From Desulfuromonadales bacterium (GTDB lineage Bacteria; Desulfobacterota; Desulfuromonadia; Geobacterales; Pseudopelobacteraceae): a stretch of DNA of 64,000 bases. The notes under the pieces are model-generated. The model saw nothing but the letters and a program-made list of their open reading frames with translations, did no database searches and was not told the DNA's origin. The stretch is from the NCBI GenBank assembly GCA_013349325.1, contig DUZX01000001.1, positions 62,001 through 126,000 of the forward strand, written 5' to 3'. Positions 53,304 through 61,564 of this stretch are shown in pieces. Position 1 is the first letter of the stretch, and every line of letters starts with the position of its first letter. A program made the position numbers and the translations under genes.

Positions 53304-53489
53304 ATGAATTTGTCCGAGTTTAAGGTGCCGACGAGCACGCAACCGCCACGAAAAACGCTGACGATGGATCGCAGCGATTTTCCATTGACGGTCCAGTATG
53401 GTGAGACCACCTACGTCCTGATAGCAACAAAAAGTAAAAAGCTGCTGCTCCAGAAACCGTTGGAGCTCACGAGCCAGCAAGCCCGCTGA
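53304..53489 (+). CDS. HemP-like small protein
   Basis: A 61-residue protein. The C-terminal half, FPLTVQYGETTYVLIATKSKKLLLQKP, has the strand pattern of the hemin-uptake HemP family (a short protein with VxHxGxxYxLRxTRxGKLILTK). The ATG at 53304 follows AGGAG. HemP proteins are linked with haem or siderophore uptake, but their mechanism is unclear, and no receptor gene is adjacent. Confidence 0.65.
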   Translation: MNLSEFKVPTSTQPPRKTLTMDRSDFPLTVQYGETTYVLIATKSKKLLLQKPLELTSQQAR

Positions 53490-53629
53490 CGCTGTAATTT
53501 TAAAGTGCCTCGTCGTGAGTTAGCTGAATAATTCTCCATGCAAAGCAAGGTGTTATTCGGCTCTCGAGCACGCCCGGTATCAATCAGAAAAACTATCAGG
53601 TTATTTATACTGATGGAAAGGATACTTCA

Positions 53630-53878
53630 ATGAAAAGAACATATAACACTCTGCGCAGAGCGATTGCAGACCGCCTCACGGCTGCACGAAAAAAAGCGCG
53701 CCTAAGCCAGAATAATGTAGCAGAGACACTCAATATCCCGCGTCCGTCCGTATCAGAAATCGAATGTGGAAAGCGAAAAGTTACGGCGGAGGAATTTGTA
53801 CTTTTTGCAAAGCTGTATAACGTGAGCCTCGACTGGCTGGCGGAGCGCGAAAATGTCATGAGTCAGGGTACGGTGTAA
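53630..53878 (+). CDS. Small XRE-family regulator
   Basis: An 82-residue protein that is almost entirely one helix-turn-helix domain: LTAARKKARLSQNNVAETLN, IPRPSVSEIECGKRKVTAEE and FAKLYNVSLDWLAE. This fits the HTH_3 (XRE/Cro) group, which represses nearby genes or phage-like functions. No toxin or ImmA-type protease gene is next to it. It is followed by its own terminator. Targets are unknown; the tandem repeats at 54031-54080 are one candidate. Confidence 0.85.
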   Translation: MKRTYNTLRRAIADRLTAARKKARLSQNNVAETLNIPRPSVSEIECGKRKVTAEEFVLFAKLYNVSLDWLAERENVMSQGTV

Positions 53879-53940
53879 CATTACACCGCAAGAATAACCA
53901 AGCAGTAAACGATCAGTACGAATCATCCCGACTGATCAGC

Positions 53941-53974
53941 AGCCCCGCTACAGTGAATGTAGCGGGGCTTTTTT
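53941..53974 (+). terminator. Terminator of the XRE gene
   Basis: AGCCCCGCTACA pairs perfectly with TGTAGCGGGGCT around five bases, followed by TTTTT. Confidence 0.92.
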
Positions 53975-54030
53975 ATTCCCGCATCTTCAGTTTTCATACC
54001 GTTTTTCAATACGGTACGAGAACAAATTCA

Positions 54031-54080
54031 CGGTTGTTTTAAAATAGTGTCGGTTGTTTTAAAATAATGTCGGTTTTTTT
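54031..54080 (+). repeat. Tandem 20-base direct repeats
   Basis: CGGTTGTTTTAAAATA then GTGT or ATGT occurs twice head to tail (54031-54050, 54051-54070; 19 of 20 bases equal), and a third partial copy starts at 54071. They could be regulator sites or the remnant end of an IS21-type element, whose ends carry such multiples. The rest of 53975-54492 is AT-rich; no gene is visible. Confidence 0.6.
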
Positions 54081-54492
54081 TACACATTTTTGCAGCCAAA
54101 TCCTCTCATGAAGATACTAAATTCGACAATTCTCGTTATTTTATAGTGTCTACAGAGATCTTTTTAGTCAACAATGCGGAAATCATTGAACATGCTCTTT
54201 GAGGGCACATCAAGTTAATTGTCATCCACTTATAATTCAGAAGTGTCGATAAACTTTACAATCAGACCATTTCCGCACAAAATATACGGGAAAATAAATC
54301 AGATAACATCCATAAATTTAGCTACTTATACTATTGTTTTCGATCGAGCACAAATTGTGCTTTAAATTATGCAAGAGCAGTATTTTTTGTAAAAGTATGG
54401 CTCGAATCAGTGCATATACAACACAACCGAATTTATAGCCTCTTGACGGAAACAAGCAAGTAAGCAACTCTGCACAATGCAGACAGCCAACC

Positions 54493-54546
54493 AGCCGATA
54501 AGCTCTCACTCTTCTTCATGTGTGAGAGCTTATCGGCTTTTATTTT
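54493..54546 (+). terminator. Strong terminator in the leader of the cytochrome operon
   Basis: A perfect 17-bp stem (AGCCGATAAGCTCTCAC and its complement) around a 12-base loop, followed by TTTATTTT. It ends 44 bases before the parvulin ATG, while the preceding XRE gene already has its own terminator, so it looks like part of a regulated leader. A small TCTGC/GCAGA hairpin lies just upstream. Confidence 0.85.
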
Positions 54547-54589
54547 ACCAGAAGCGGAATCAACTCGAAAAACCAGAAAAAGGAGAAAC

Positions 54590-55609
54590 ATGATGCAGAT
54601 GCGAAAAATGATACCCACCCTGTTACTTTTCACGGTAGCCATTTCAATGCCCTGTAGCCCGGTCCGGGCCGAAGTGGGCAAGGAGTCAGACAAGGAAACC
54701 GTGAAGGAATCTTCCAAAATAGATCCGCTTGTCCTGACGGTTAACGGCATTCCGGTAACCCGCAGTGATGTCGACCGCATCATAGCCCTGATGGTCACGC
54801 AGCTGCCGAAACATATGGAAACAGAGAAGCTGAAAGCCAAAACGGAAGAATCGGCCCGCGATAAAATGGTTGAGATTACGCTGCTCTTTCAGGCCGGGTC
54901 AAAGTCTCTGCCGGCTGATTTTGACAAACAACTGGAGGAGCTGTTTCAAGAAAAACGGAGCAAGTTCACCACCGTGGCCGGTTTTGAGTTCAACCTTAAA
55001 AAACTCGGCATGACCGAGGCGGAATATCGCAATTTCCTGCGCAGGGAACTTATCGTCAACAACTTCATCAAGACCACCTACATCGACAAAATCACCATTA
55101 CGGACCAGGAAATCGCCGATTTTTATAAAGAGAAAAAGGATGGTTTCAAGATCCGCGAGGAGAGCCGCAAGGTCAGCCATATCCTGGTCCCTGTAGATGC
55201 CAAGGCGACTGATGATCAGAAAAAAGCGGCCCGTGCAAAAGCTGACAGACTGCATGATCGGGTTGTCAAGGGTGAGGACTTTGCCGAGGTTGCCCGCAAG
55301 GAATCAAGCGACGTCACCGCCCGTCTGGGCGGCAGCCTCGATTTTATCAGCAAGGGACAGATGCCGCCCCCCTTTGAAAAGGCCGCCTACGCTCTCAAAA
55401 AGGGAGAAATCAGCGGAGTTGTTGAAACGCCGCTCGGTCTGCACATCATCCAGCTGAACGACATCTCGGCAGCTGAGTTCGAAACGTTAGCCAATGTAAA
55501 AGAAAAGATCAAGGATCACCTGAAGAACATTGAAGCCAAAAAAAGATTGAACAGCTACCTGGCGACCGCCAAGAAAAGTGCCGTGATTACCGTCGCAGAC
55601 AATAAATAG
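54590..55609 (+). CDS. Exported parvulin-type peptidyl-prolyl isomerase
   Basis: About 339 residues. A signal peptide (about 1-26, ending PVRA) is followed by a SurA-like N-terminal helical region and a parvulin domain (about 200-300): VSHILVPVDAKATDDQKKAA, ARKESSDVTARLGGSLDFIS, GEISGVVETPLGLHIIQL. It would help fold exported proteins by turning proline bonds. The ATG at 54590 follows AGGAG; the frame extends upstream into the terminator. It is first in an operon with a pentahaem cytochrome, which may be its client (inference). Confidence 0.9.
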   Translation: MMQMRKMIPTLLLFTVAISMPCSPVRAEVGKESDKETVKESSKIDPLVLTVNGIPVTRSDVDRIIALMVTQLPKHMETEKLKAKTEESARDKMVEITLLFQAGSKSLPADFDKQLEELFQEKRSKFTTVAGFEFNLKKLGMTEAEYRNFLRRELIVNNFIKTTYIDKITITDQEIADFYKEKKDGFKIREESRKVSHILVPVDAKATDDQKKAARAKADRLHDRVVKGEDFAEVARKESSDVTARLGGSLDFISKGQMPPPFEKAAYALKKGEISGVVETPLGLHIIQLNDISAAEFETLANVKEKIKDHLKNIEAKKRLNSYLATAKKSAVITVADNK

Positions 55610-55744
55610 GTACCTGCAATGTCGCAGATTATACAGATGAAAGGTGGCGATGACAGGAGTAGCAAGGTTAGTGGAATAATGGCGCGTGGATTGCGAGATG
55701 AATGTTTTCACGCTGAGGATCAACACTAAAAAGGAGCATGGAAC

Positions 55745-56359
55745 ATGATGCAAAAGACATGGAACCTTCTCGTATCAGTGCTGCTGTTAGCTGCAGTCAC
55801 CTGTTCTGTCGTCCAGGCGGAAGTCAGCAAAAAAAAGGAACTGATTACGCAATCCGAAGCAGGCTGGCAGATTACCAATACCACCGTTGTCAAGGCAAGT
55901 CAGGCCGTCACCTTCCGTCAGGGAGTTATTGTGGATGACTATATTGTCAGCGGAGATGCAGCAGCCCTCAGCACGGCAACACCGATCCAGAAAGGCAAGG
56001 TCCGTTTTACGGTCAACCTGTTTTCCCCGATCAGAGACATGCCCGGCCAGCGTGCCGGACTCTGGTATCTTCAAGGGACCTGGACAATCACTGCCGACGA
56101 TGCCAAACCCGAATTGCTCAAAATCAGGCACAACCCGTATGTCATTGAAGGCGACATAAAAGCCGAACTGGCCAACAACCCGGTTGACCAGCCATCTGCA
56201 GAACTAGCAGCCAAGGTATACATACTCAATTCCATGGCTGCCGGGCGCTGGACAAACGGATACGGAACATACGCGGGAAACGGTAGTTTTGAAGGTTCCA
56301 TAACGCTGAACATTGATTCACACCCAGATCTGACACAACCCAACGAAGCAAAAAAGTAG
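55745..56359 (+). CDS. Exported protein of unknown function in the cytochrome operon
   Basis: A 204-residue protein. Residues 1-24 are a signal peptide (LLVSVLLLAAVTCSVVQA). The mature part is rich in beta-strand-like stretches (TFRQGVIVDDYIVSG, GKVRFTVNLFSPIRDMPGQRAGLWYLQGTWTI) and ends GSFEGSITLNID. No cysteine or haem site is seen apart from the signal. No family is recognised. GGAG precedes the ATG. It lies between the isomerase and the cytochrome with short gaps, so it is probably part of the same export or assembly unit. Confidence 0.75.
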   Translation: MMQKTWNLLVSVLLLAAVTCSVVQAEVSKKKELITQSEAGWQITNTTVVKASQAVTFRQGVIVDDYIVSGDAAALSTATPIQKGKVRFTVNLFSPIRDMPGQRAGLWYLQGTWTITADDAKPELLKIRHNPYVIEGDIKAELANNPVDQPSAELAAKVYILNSMAAGRWTNGYGTYAGNGSFEGSITLNIDSHPDLTQPNEAKK

Positions 56360-56389
56360 CATTAATTAATTGAAAAAGGAGAACACCGC

Positions 56390-59300
56390 ATGAAACGAAT
56401 ACTGTTAATGGCGACGATGACTATGGTCGGTCTGTACGCCGGCTCTGTTATGGCGGACGTACCGGGAAGAAAAGCGCCATCAGGGATTGTCCCGAATCCG
56501 GGAACTCAGCAGCAGGAACTGACCAACATCACTGCTCCCGGTACCTACAATGTGTTTGAATTTCCGAACTTCTGCGCCGGTTGTCACGGCGGCACGCTGG
56601 ACCAGAATATGTCTCACTACGGAAACTGGGCCGGCTCCAACATGGCCAACTCCGGTCGTGACCCGTTCTTTAGAACCAACAATCTGATCGTCAATGCAGA
56701 TGCCTATTACGGTACTAACGGCGCAATAAACGGTGTCGGCAATATCTGCTGGCGTTGCCATAGCCCCAACGGCTGGTACTCGTCACGCCTGGATGAAAGC
56801 CAGGGGGGCAAGATCGACGGCAGCACCATCGAGCAGAGTCTGGTAAAATCAACCGACATGCAGGGTATTTCCTGCGAATTCTGCCACCGTACCATCGGCA
56901 ACGTCACCTTCAAACGTGCCGACCTGGTCGCTAACCCTGCCATTGGCAATAATGATCCTGCCTGGCTGCTGCTGGCCGGCGCAACTGACTGGCCGCATAT
57001 CGGCAACCCCTATCCGGAAGGCCCGCTGGCCGGCAACCCTTACGGAGACACAACCTTCCAGTTCAACGATGGCAAGGTCTATCAGGCTGACCTGCCCGGC
57101 AACCAATTACTCTTCTGGAGTGACATTCCGACCTCCGGTGGCTACACCGGCCAGACCTACGGCATCTACCCCCCCGGATTTGCAGGTGCAAACCTCGTAG
57201 CTCAGACCCCGTTAGGTCAACCGGTAACCAATCTGCTGGGGGATACAATTGCCTATCTGCCGAACGGTCAATCCAAACTCCACTTTGAACAGAGCGTCAG
57301 TCCTCCGAAAATCTTGGACCCGGTAACCGGCCAGCTTGTTGCCGATTACGAGGAAAGCTCTATTTCACCGCGTCACGCCACTCATATGGGTGGAATCGGA
57401 GCCGGTGGTGTGCCGGTCGTTCAGGACGGCCTGACCGCTTCCGGAAACCGCTACCTGCCGACTGCAGAAATGTGCGGCACCTGCCACGACCTGACCGTTC
57501 CGACGCTCAACAGCGGTATGCCGGAACAACGTACCTACACCGAATGGAAATACAGCCGCTTCGGTCGCACCAACTTTATCTGCCAGGATTGTCACATGGG
57601 CGAAGCCCAGCATGAATCCAAAGACGGCATGGCCGGTACCTTCAAGGCTGATCCGGAAAAAGCTGGTTATTTCCCGTATGCCAAACCGCGTCCCGCCTCA
57701 GCCATCCACAAATTCAGCCCTGCCAACCGCGATCTTGGTTCCATGCTCGCCTGGTTGAACCCGGAAGTTGACCTGGAAGTCACCGGCAAACCGAGTGGTG
57801 AAGATACCCGCACCAGCAACGGCGTCCTTTCCAGCCGTACTGAAACCTATGCCCGTCAGACTCGTAACGGCGAGCTGAAACTGCGCGACGCTGCCCGTCT
57901 TGAGATCGTTAAGCAGCCGACCCTCGTTACAGGTACTACCAATACGTATGAAGTGCAGGTCAAAGTAACCAACCTGACCGGCCACTCCTTCCCATCCGGC
58001 TATCCGGACGGACGCCGCGCATTTGTCACCCTCAATGTATCTGATGCCAATAATGCCCTGGTCTATCAGAGCGGATTTTATGACAATGCCACAGCGGAAC
58101 TGAAAACAACCGCCCTGGATCCCTTCAAACGGGCTCAGTCACCAACCATCGATGCCGCAGCCGGCAACAATGCCGTAATGGTCTATGAAAAGAAGACCGG
58201 TTCGCCAAACGGTGACGGTACGTTTAAAATGGGCGAAAGCCTCTTGAACCCTGTTATCGTATTTGACAACCGCCTTCATCCGGCCGGCTGGACCGCTGAA
58301 TTTGAAAACGCCGGCGTCAGACTTGTCAACTACACCGGCACCGAAGCCGCTGCTATACCATTTAATGAGCCAACCCGTTTCGGTGCTCTGACCAATCCGA
58401 GACTCGATGGCCTCATCGTCCCTGACCCGGCTGATGCCGGCGCCCACTGGGATGTCATCACGTATCGTTTTACCTCTGCAACTACTCCGACCAACGCCCG
58501 TGCTGAAATTTTCTATCAGAGCCATGCCCGTGATTTTGTAGAATACCTGAAAGACCGCAACAACCAGGAAACAGTGAAGGATCTCACTGGAGATCCTGCC
58601 TTCCCTGCACGCCCGGCAACCCTGGGCGGTCCGAAACCGGAAGGAACTCCAAGTATCAACGAAGTTAACTATCCCTTCACCCCTAACTATCTGGGTGACA
58701 ATATCAACGTAACCGCCATAAACGACCTTAATGGCCAGCCACTGATGAACAACTGGGGTGGCGTTATGTATGCTTCCTGGCTTGCCACCGGCAAAGGCGC
58801 ACCATTCTCGATTGACGTTGCCGACACAACCCAGCTTGCAGCCCCTGCTGTACCAACCGTAACGGCAGTATCACTGACCCCATTCAAAAACCAGATCAGC
58901 TGGGGAGCTGTTGCCGGTGCCGAAAAATATGTCGTTCTGGTACGCTTTGGTACTGCCGGCACCAATGACATGTGGGGTGTTGGCCTCCCCAATGCATCCT
59001 GGGACCGTCTTGCCATAGTCGACAAAGCCCAGACCAGCTTTGACCATGTTGTTAAACCGGGCAAAACCTACGGTTATATGGTCTATGCCGTCAACGATGC
59101 AACCTTCAGCGACCCGCTGAACGATCAGATTCTTGAATTCAACTTCGGTCTCGGCGGTGGCGATGCCATCACCGGTACCCTGGAGACCGTCGCATTCAGT
59201 GCAATTGCTGAAGTTACTACCCCCGGTGCAACCCCGACTGAACCGAAAAACCTGCAGGTAGCCGCAGTTACTACCGGCAGCGTAACACTCAAATGGTACG

Positions 59301-59827
59301 ACCAGGCCATCGACGAAACCGGCTTCATCGTCGAGCGTCAGCTTGTCAACCCCAACGGCAGCAGAGGTGCTTTTGTTGCGCTGCCGGTTATTGCGTCGCA
59401 GACAACAGGTGCAACCGGGATCGGTTACAATACCTGGACTGACACCACCGTCGCTGCCGGAACAACCTATAATTACCGTGTTAAAGCGGTCAACGGTACT
59501 GTTTCATCTATCTACAGCGATATCAAGTCGGCACGTACATCACTTGCAGCACCAACCGCCCCGTCAGCTCTGCGGGCATCGGCAATCACAGCCACCTACG
59601 TGATTCTGAACTGGACCGACACATCCACGATTGAAACCGGATTCTATGTAGAGCGCAGTGCCAACAACGGCGCAACCTGGACCCGGGTCGCCACAACAGC
59701 TGCAAATACGGCAACATTCCGTAACACGGCGCTCATTACAAAAACTGCATACCAGTACCGTGTGCAGGCCTTCAATACCAACGGCGTTTCACCGCTTTCG
59801 AACACGCTGCTGGTAACCACGAAATAA
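56390..59827 (+). CDS. Pentahaem c-type cytochrome with fibronectin III domains
   Basis: A 1145-residue exported protein. Signal peptide 1-22. Five CXXCH haem sites: CAGCH (C62), CWRCH (C120), CEFCH (C162), CGTCH (C362) and CQDCH (C398). A large beta-rich region (about 430-800) contains GHSFPSGYPDGRRAF. A segment from about 808 resembles a fibronectin III domain, and two clearer ones follow: PKNLQVAAVTTGSVTLKW... and APSALRASAITATYVILNW.... It is likely at the cell surface or outside and may carry electrons to an outside acceptor. The haem spacing is uneven: the first three are grouped and the last two lie 200 residues later. AGGAG lies upstream. Confidence 0.9.
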   Translation: MKRILLMATMTMVGLYAGSVMADVPGRKAPSGIVPNPGTQQQELTNITAPGTYNVFEFPNFCAGCHGGTLDQNMSHYGNWAGSNMANSGRDPFFRTNNLIVNADAYYGTNGAINGVGNICWRCHSPNGWYSSRLDESQGGKIDGSTIEQSLVKSTDMQGISCEFCHRTIGNVTFKRADLVANPAIGNNDPAWLLLAGATDWPHIGNPYPEGPLAGNPYGDTTFQFNDGKVYQADLPGNQLLFWSDIPTSGGYTGQTYGIYPPGFAGANLVAQTPLGQPVTNLLGDTIAYLPNGQSKLHFEQSVSPPKILDPVTGQLVADYEESSISPRHATHMGGIGAGGVPVVQDGLTASGNRYLPTAEMCGTCHDLTVPTLNSGMPEQRTYTEWKYSRFGRTNFICQDCHMGEAQHESKDGMAGTFKADPEKAGYFPYAKPRPASAIHKFSPANRDLGSMLAWLNPEVDLEVTGKPSGEDTRTSNGVLSSRTETYARQTRNGELKLRDAARLEIVKQPTLVTGTTNTYEVQVKVTNLTGHSFPSGYPDGRRAFVTLNVSDANNALVYQSGFYDNATAELKTTALDPFKRAQSPTIDAAAGNNAVMVYEKKTGSPNGDGTFKMGESLLNPVIVFDNRLHPAGWTAEFENAGVRLVNYTGTEAAAIPFNEPTRFGALTNPRLDGLIVPDPADAGAHWDVITYRFTSATTPTNARAEIFYQSHARDFVEYLKDRNNQETVKDLTGDPAFPARPATLGGPKPEGTPSINEVNYPFTPNYLGDNINVTAINDLNGQPLMNNWGGVMYASWLATGKGAPFSIDVADTTQLAAPAVPTVTAVSLTPFKNQISWGAVAGAEKYVVLVRFGTAGTNDMWGVGLPNASWDRLAIVDKAQTSFDHVVKPGKTYGYMVYAVNDATFSDPLNDQILEFNFGLGGGDAITGTLETVAFSAIAEVTTPGATPTEPKNLQVAAVTTGSVTLKWYDQAIDETGFIVERQLVNPNGSRGAFVALPVIASQTTGATGIGYNTWTDTTVAAGTTYNYRVKAVNGTVSSIYSDIKSARTSLAAPTAPSALRASAITATYVILNWTDTSTIETGFYVERSANNGATWTRVATTAANTATFRNTALITKTAYQYRVQAFNTNGVSPLSNTLLVTTK

Positions 59828-59885
59828 CGGCGTTACCCTGGGGAGGGACACCCCTTCCCAGGGACTTTCACAAGGAGCTCATATC

Positions 59886-60509
59886 ATGAAGAAATATGTA
59901 TTGATTTTATCCATCATTATTCAGATGCTTGTTGCAAGCTCGGCACTGGCGTTTACCGTAGATTTTTCCGGCGTACCCTACACGGATATTACTGCGACAC
60001 CCTATACCCTTGGCGACGTTACCTTTGCCTATGATAATTTCGGTACCCCAGCCTCCGCTTCGATTGATGAACTTGGGGTGTACGGCAACACGGATGGCGT
60101 CCTGAAACTCAGTTTTTTATCTTCCGTATCATCCATTACCCTCGGCTATAACCTGTTCAATGTATACAGCAGCGACCTCGTTGACGGATCCCTGCTTGCA
60201 ACGACCAAGTTGGCTGGTGGTGGAGACGTTGATCTGACTTCATTTGCTCTGTTTACAGCAGCTGGAACTGATCCAACTTTTGGTGCTTTCGGTGATGCCG
60301 TCGGAACACTTACCTATTCAGGAGCTTTCTTTGACGAGATTTCTCTCTATTTTGCCTACAGTGACCTTGGAGCAAACTTTACGGTAGACAGCATTTCCTA
60401 TGCTTCCGGCCCCGCACCGGTTCCGGAACCGGCTACCGTTGTTCTGCTGGGTGCCGGCCTATTCGGCCTGGCCGTCTACGGTAAACGCCGCATGAACCTC
60501 AACACTTGA
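59886..60509 (+). CDS. PEP-CTERM protein
   Basis: A 207-residue exported protein. Signal peptide 1-23 (LILSIIIQMLVASSALA). The middle is glycine/serine/aromatic-rich beta-type sequence with DFSGVPYTDITATPY and FDEISLYFAYSDLG. The C-terminus is a full PEP-CTERM tag: VPEPATVVLLGAGLFGLAV then YGKRR, the signal recognised by exosortase. No exosortase gene is in this window. A good GGAG site precedes the ATG. It is last in the operon, before a terminator. Confidence 0.92.
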   Translation: MKKYVLILSIIIQMLVASSALAFTVDFSGVPYTDITATPYTLGDVTFAYDNFGTPASASIDELGVYGNTDGVLKLSFLSSVSSITLGYNLFNVYSSDLVDGSLLATTKLAGGGDVDLTSFALFTAAGTDPTFGAFGDAVGTLTYSGAFFDEISLYFAYSDLGANFTVDSISYASGPAPVPEPATVVLLGAGLFGLAVYGKRRMNLNT

Positions 60510-60558
60510 AACAGCTGCCATCGCACCGCTTGACGTTCGTTATACGTGACACTTCACA

Positions 60559-60585
60559 AGCACCTCTCCGGAGGTGCTCTTTTTT
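60559..60585 (+). terminator. Terminator of the cytochrome operon
   Basis: AGCACCTC and GAGGTGCT form an 8-bp stem around TCCG, followed by CTTTTTT. Confidence 0.9.
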
Positions 60586-60618
60586 CATCGGTTTTCCATT
60601 CAACCGCATGGGTATTTA

Positions 60619-60756
60619 TGGAGCGGGAGCGAACATCTGGATCCAGGTTACCAGCCGGTCAGCACGGCAGTACCGGCCCTGGGACCGTGGGGAGTACTGG
60701 CAGGTATCGGGGCATTGGGTATGCTCCTGCAACGTCGCCAGATGGCACAATCATAA
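60619..60756 (+). pseudogene. Remnant with IPTL-CTERM-like tail
   Basis: A short open frame encodes AVPALGPWGVLAGIGALGM and then LLQRRQ, which has the order of IPTL-CTERM sorting tails (Ile/Val-Pro-x-Leu-xx-Trp-Gly, hydrophobic helix, Arg pair). It lies downstream of a terminator, has no ribosome-binding site or signal peptide, and its upstream part matches nothing, so it is best read as the end of a lost gene. Confidence 0.45.
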
Positions 60757-60848
60757 AATCAGATTCAACACAAACGCACTGCAACGAATGTTAGCATGGC
60801 AGGCCCTGCCTCATATTCCGGATCATGTTCCAGTCTTGAAAATACGAA

Positions 60849-60872
60849 GGGGCGAACCACCCGGTTCGCCCC
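60849..60872. repeat. Short hairpin related to family R1
   Basis: GGGGCGAACC pairs perfectly with GGTTCGCCCC across four bases. The core equals the arms of repeat R1 (709-797, 4782-4872). The 60757-60916 gap holds nothing else recognisable. Confidence 0.6.
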
Positions 60873-60916
60873 TGAAGAAAATCTGTTAAAGTCCATACCT
60901 ATGGGTAATCTACGGT

Positions 60917-61414
60917 TTATTCCTTCTCCGCCAGAGCCAACGCCTCCTTGTATGTCCCCAACTTGCCGCCGTTTTTCTTTATGAATGCCTCGGCATCACC
61001 TTTTGCTGCAAAGGCCCATTTCGCATTGCGCGTCATAACTCCCTTTTTGCTGCCGCCGATCACCCAGGTTGCTTTCTCAGCATCGATCAGTTTTTTGCTA
61101 TTGTAATCACCAACCTGAATCGATTTAAGTACCTTACCCTTACTGGCCTTCAATTCGGTAGCGGTGCAGTTGAGACTGCATACACCGACCGTAGTGCCGT
61201 CAGCATAGGTGAGCAGCATGCGGGAATGGGAAAACTTTTCGCGATCCATACCGCAGTGTGCGCAGGACTGTATTTTTTTGACATCTGCGTGGCTTGCTTC
61301 GGCTGCGCTACCTTGTTTGTGACCTTCATGCCCTTCCATCTGTCCGGCCAATACTGCACCGCCGCTCAGGGTGAGCGCAGCAGCGGCGAATAATGCGATA
61401 ATTTGTTTTTTCAT
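60917..61414 (-). CDS. NosL-family-like exported protein
   Basis: About 165 residues. A signal peptide (about 1-23, ALTLSGGAVLAG) precedes a His-rich stretch, MEGHEGHKQGSAAEASHADV, then IQSCAHCGMDREKFSHSRML with a CxxCGM site, and GVCSLNCTATEL. The last part (KWAFAAKGDAEAFIKKNGGKLGTYKEAL) resembles the NosL C-terminus. It probably binds copper or another soft metal in the periplasm. The ATG at 61414 follows AGGAGT. The element at 61458-61505 lies 44 bases upstream and is shared with the nosL operon at 52038. Confidence 0.82.
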   Translation of the reverse strand: MKKQIIALFAAAALTLSGGAVLAGQMEGHEGHKQGSAAEASHADVKKIQSCAHCGMDREKFSHSRMLLTYADGTTVGVCSLNCTATELKASKGKVLKSIQVGDYNSKKLIDAEKATWVIGGSKKGVMTRNAKWAFAAKGDAEAFIKKNGGKLGTYKEALALAEKE

Positions 61415-61457
61415 AGTGATACTCCTCAAATGTGATCGGTGAAAAAATGTGATTGGG

Positions 61458-61505
61458 ATAATAGCAGGCTGCTGAGTATATTTCCAGAAAGATTGTCAGT
61501 CAGGA
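61458..61505 (-). promoter_or_regulatory. Conserved upstream element, copy 2
   Basis: Matches 52160-52208 in about 40 of 49 positions with one single-base gap. On the minus strand TATTAT at the gene-proximal end fits a -10 element. Confidence 0.6.
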
Positions 61506-61513
61506 AATGGGGC

Positions 61514-61556
61514 GCATTCACCTGAGCGCGCAACATCAGCGCACTCATGTGAATGC
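61514..61556. terminator. Long imperfect hairpin between lipoprotein and NosL-like genes
   Basis: An 18-bp stem with two mismatches (GCATTCAC... with ...GTGAATGC) around AACATCA. There is no T-run, so it may be a factor-assisted terminator or an RNA stabiliser for the lipoprotein transcript. Confidence 0.4.
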
Positions 61557-61564
61557 CGAGACAG

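Noticed and set aside
54398-54416. Sigma-54 promoter at TGGCTC...GTGCA
   Set aside because: The GG to GC spacing is off by one base, which sigma-54 does not tolerate.
54420-54492. GEMM (cyclic dinucleotide) riboswitch before the cytochrome operon
   Set aside because: The position and terminator fit, but the conserved GCAAAC, GAAA-loop receptor and GACGCAAAGCC stretches are absent on the plus strand, so no class can be named.
61514-61556. Standard intrinsic terminator after the lipoprotein gene
   Set aside because: The hairpin is long but lacks a T-run on either strand; kept only as a low-confidence hairpin.
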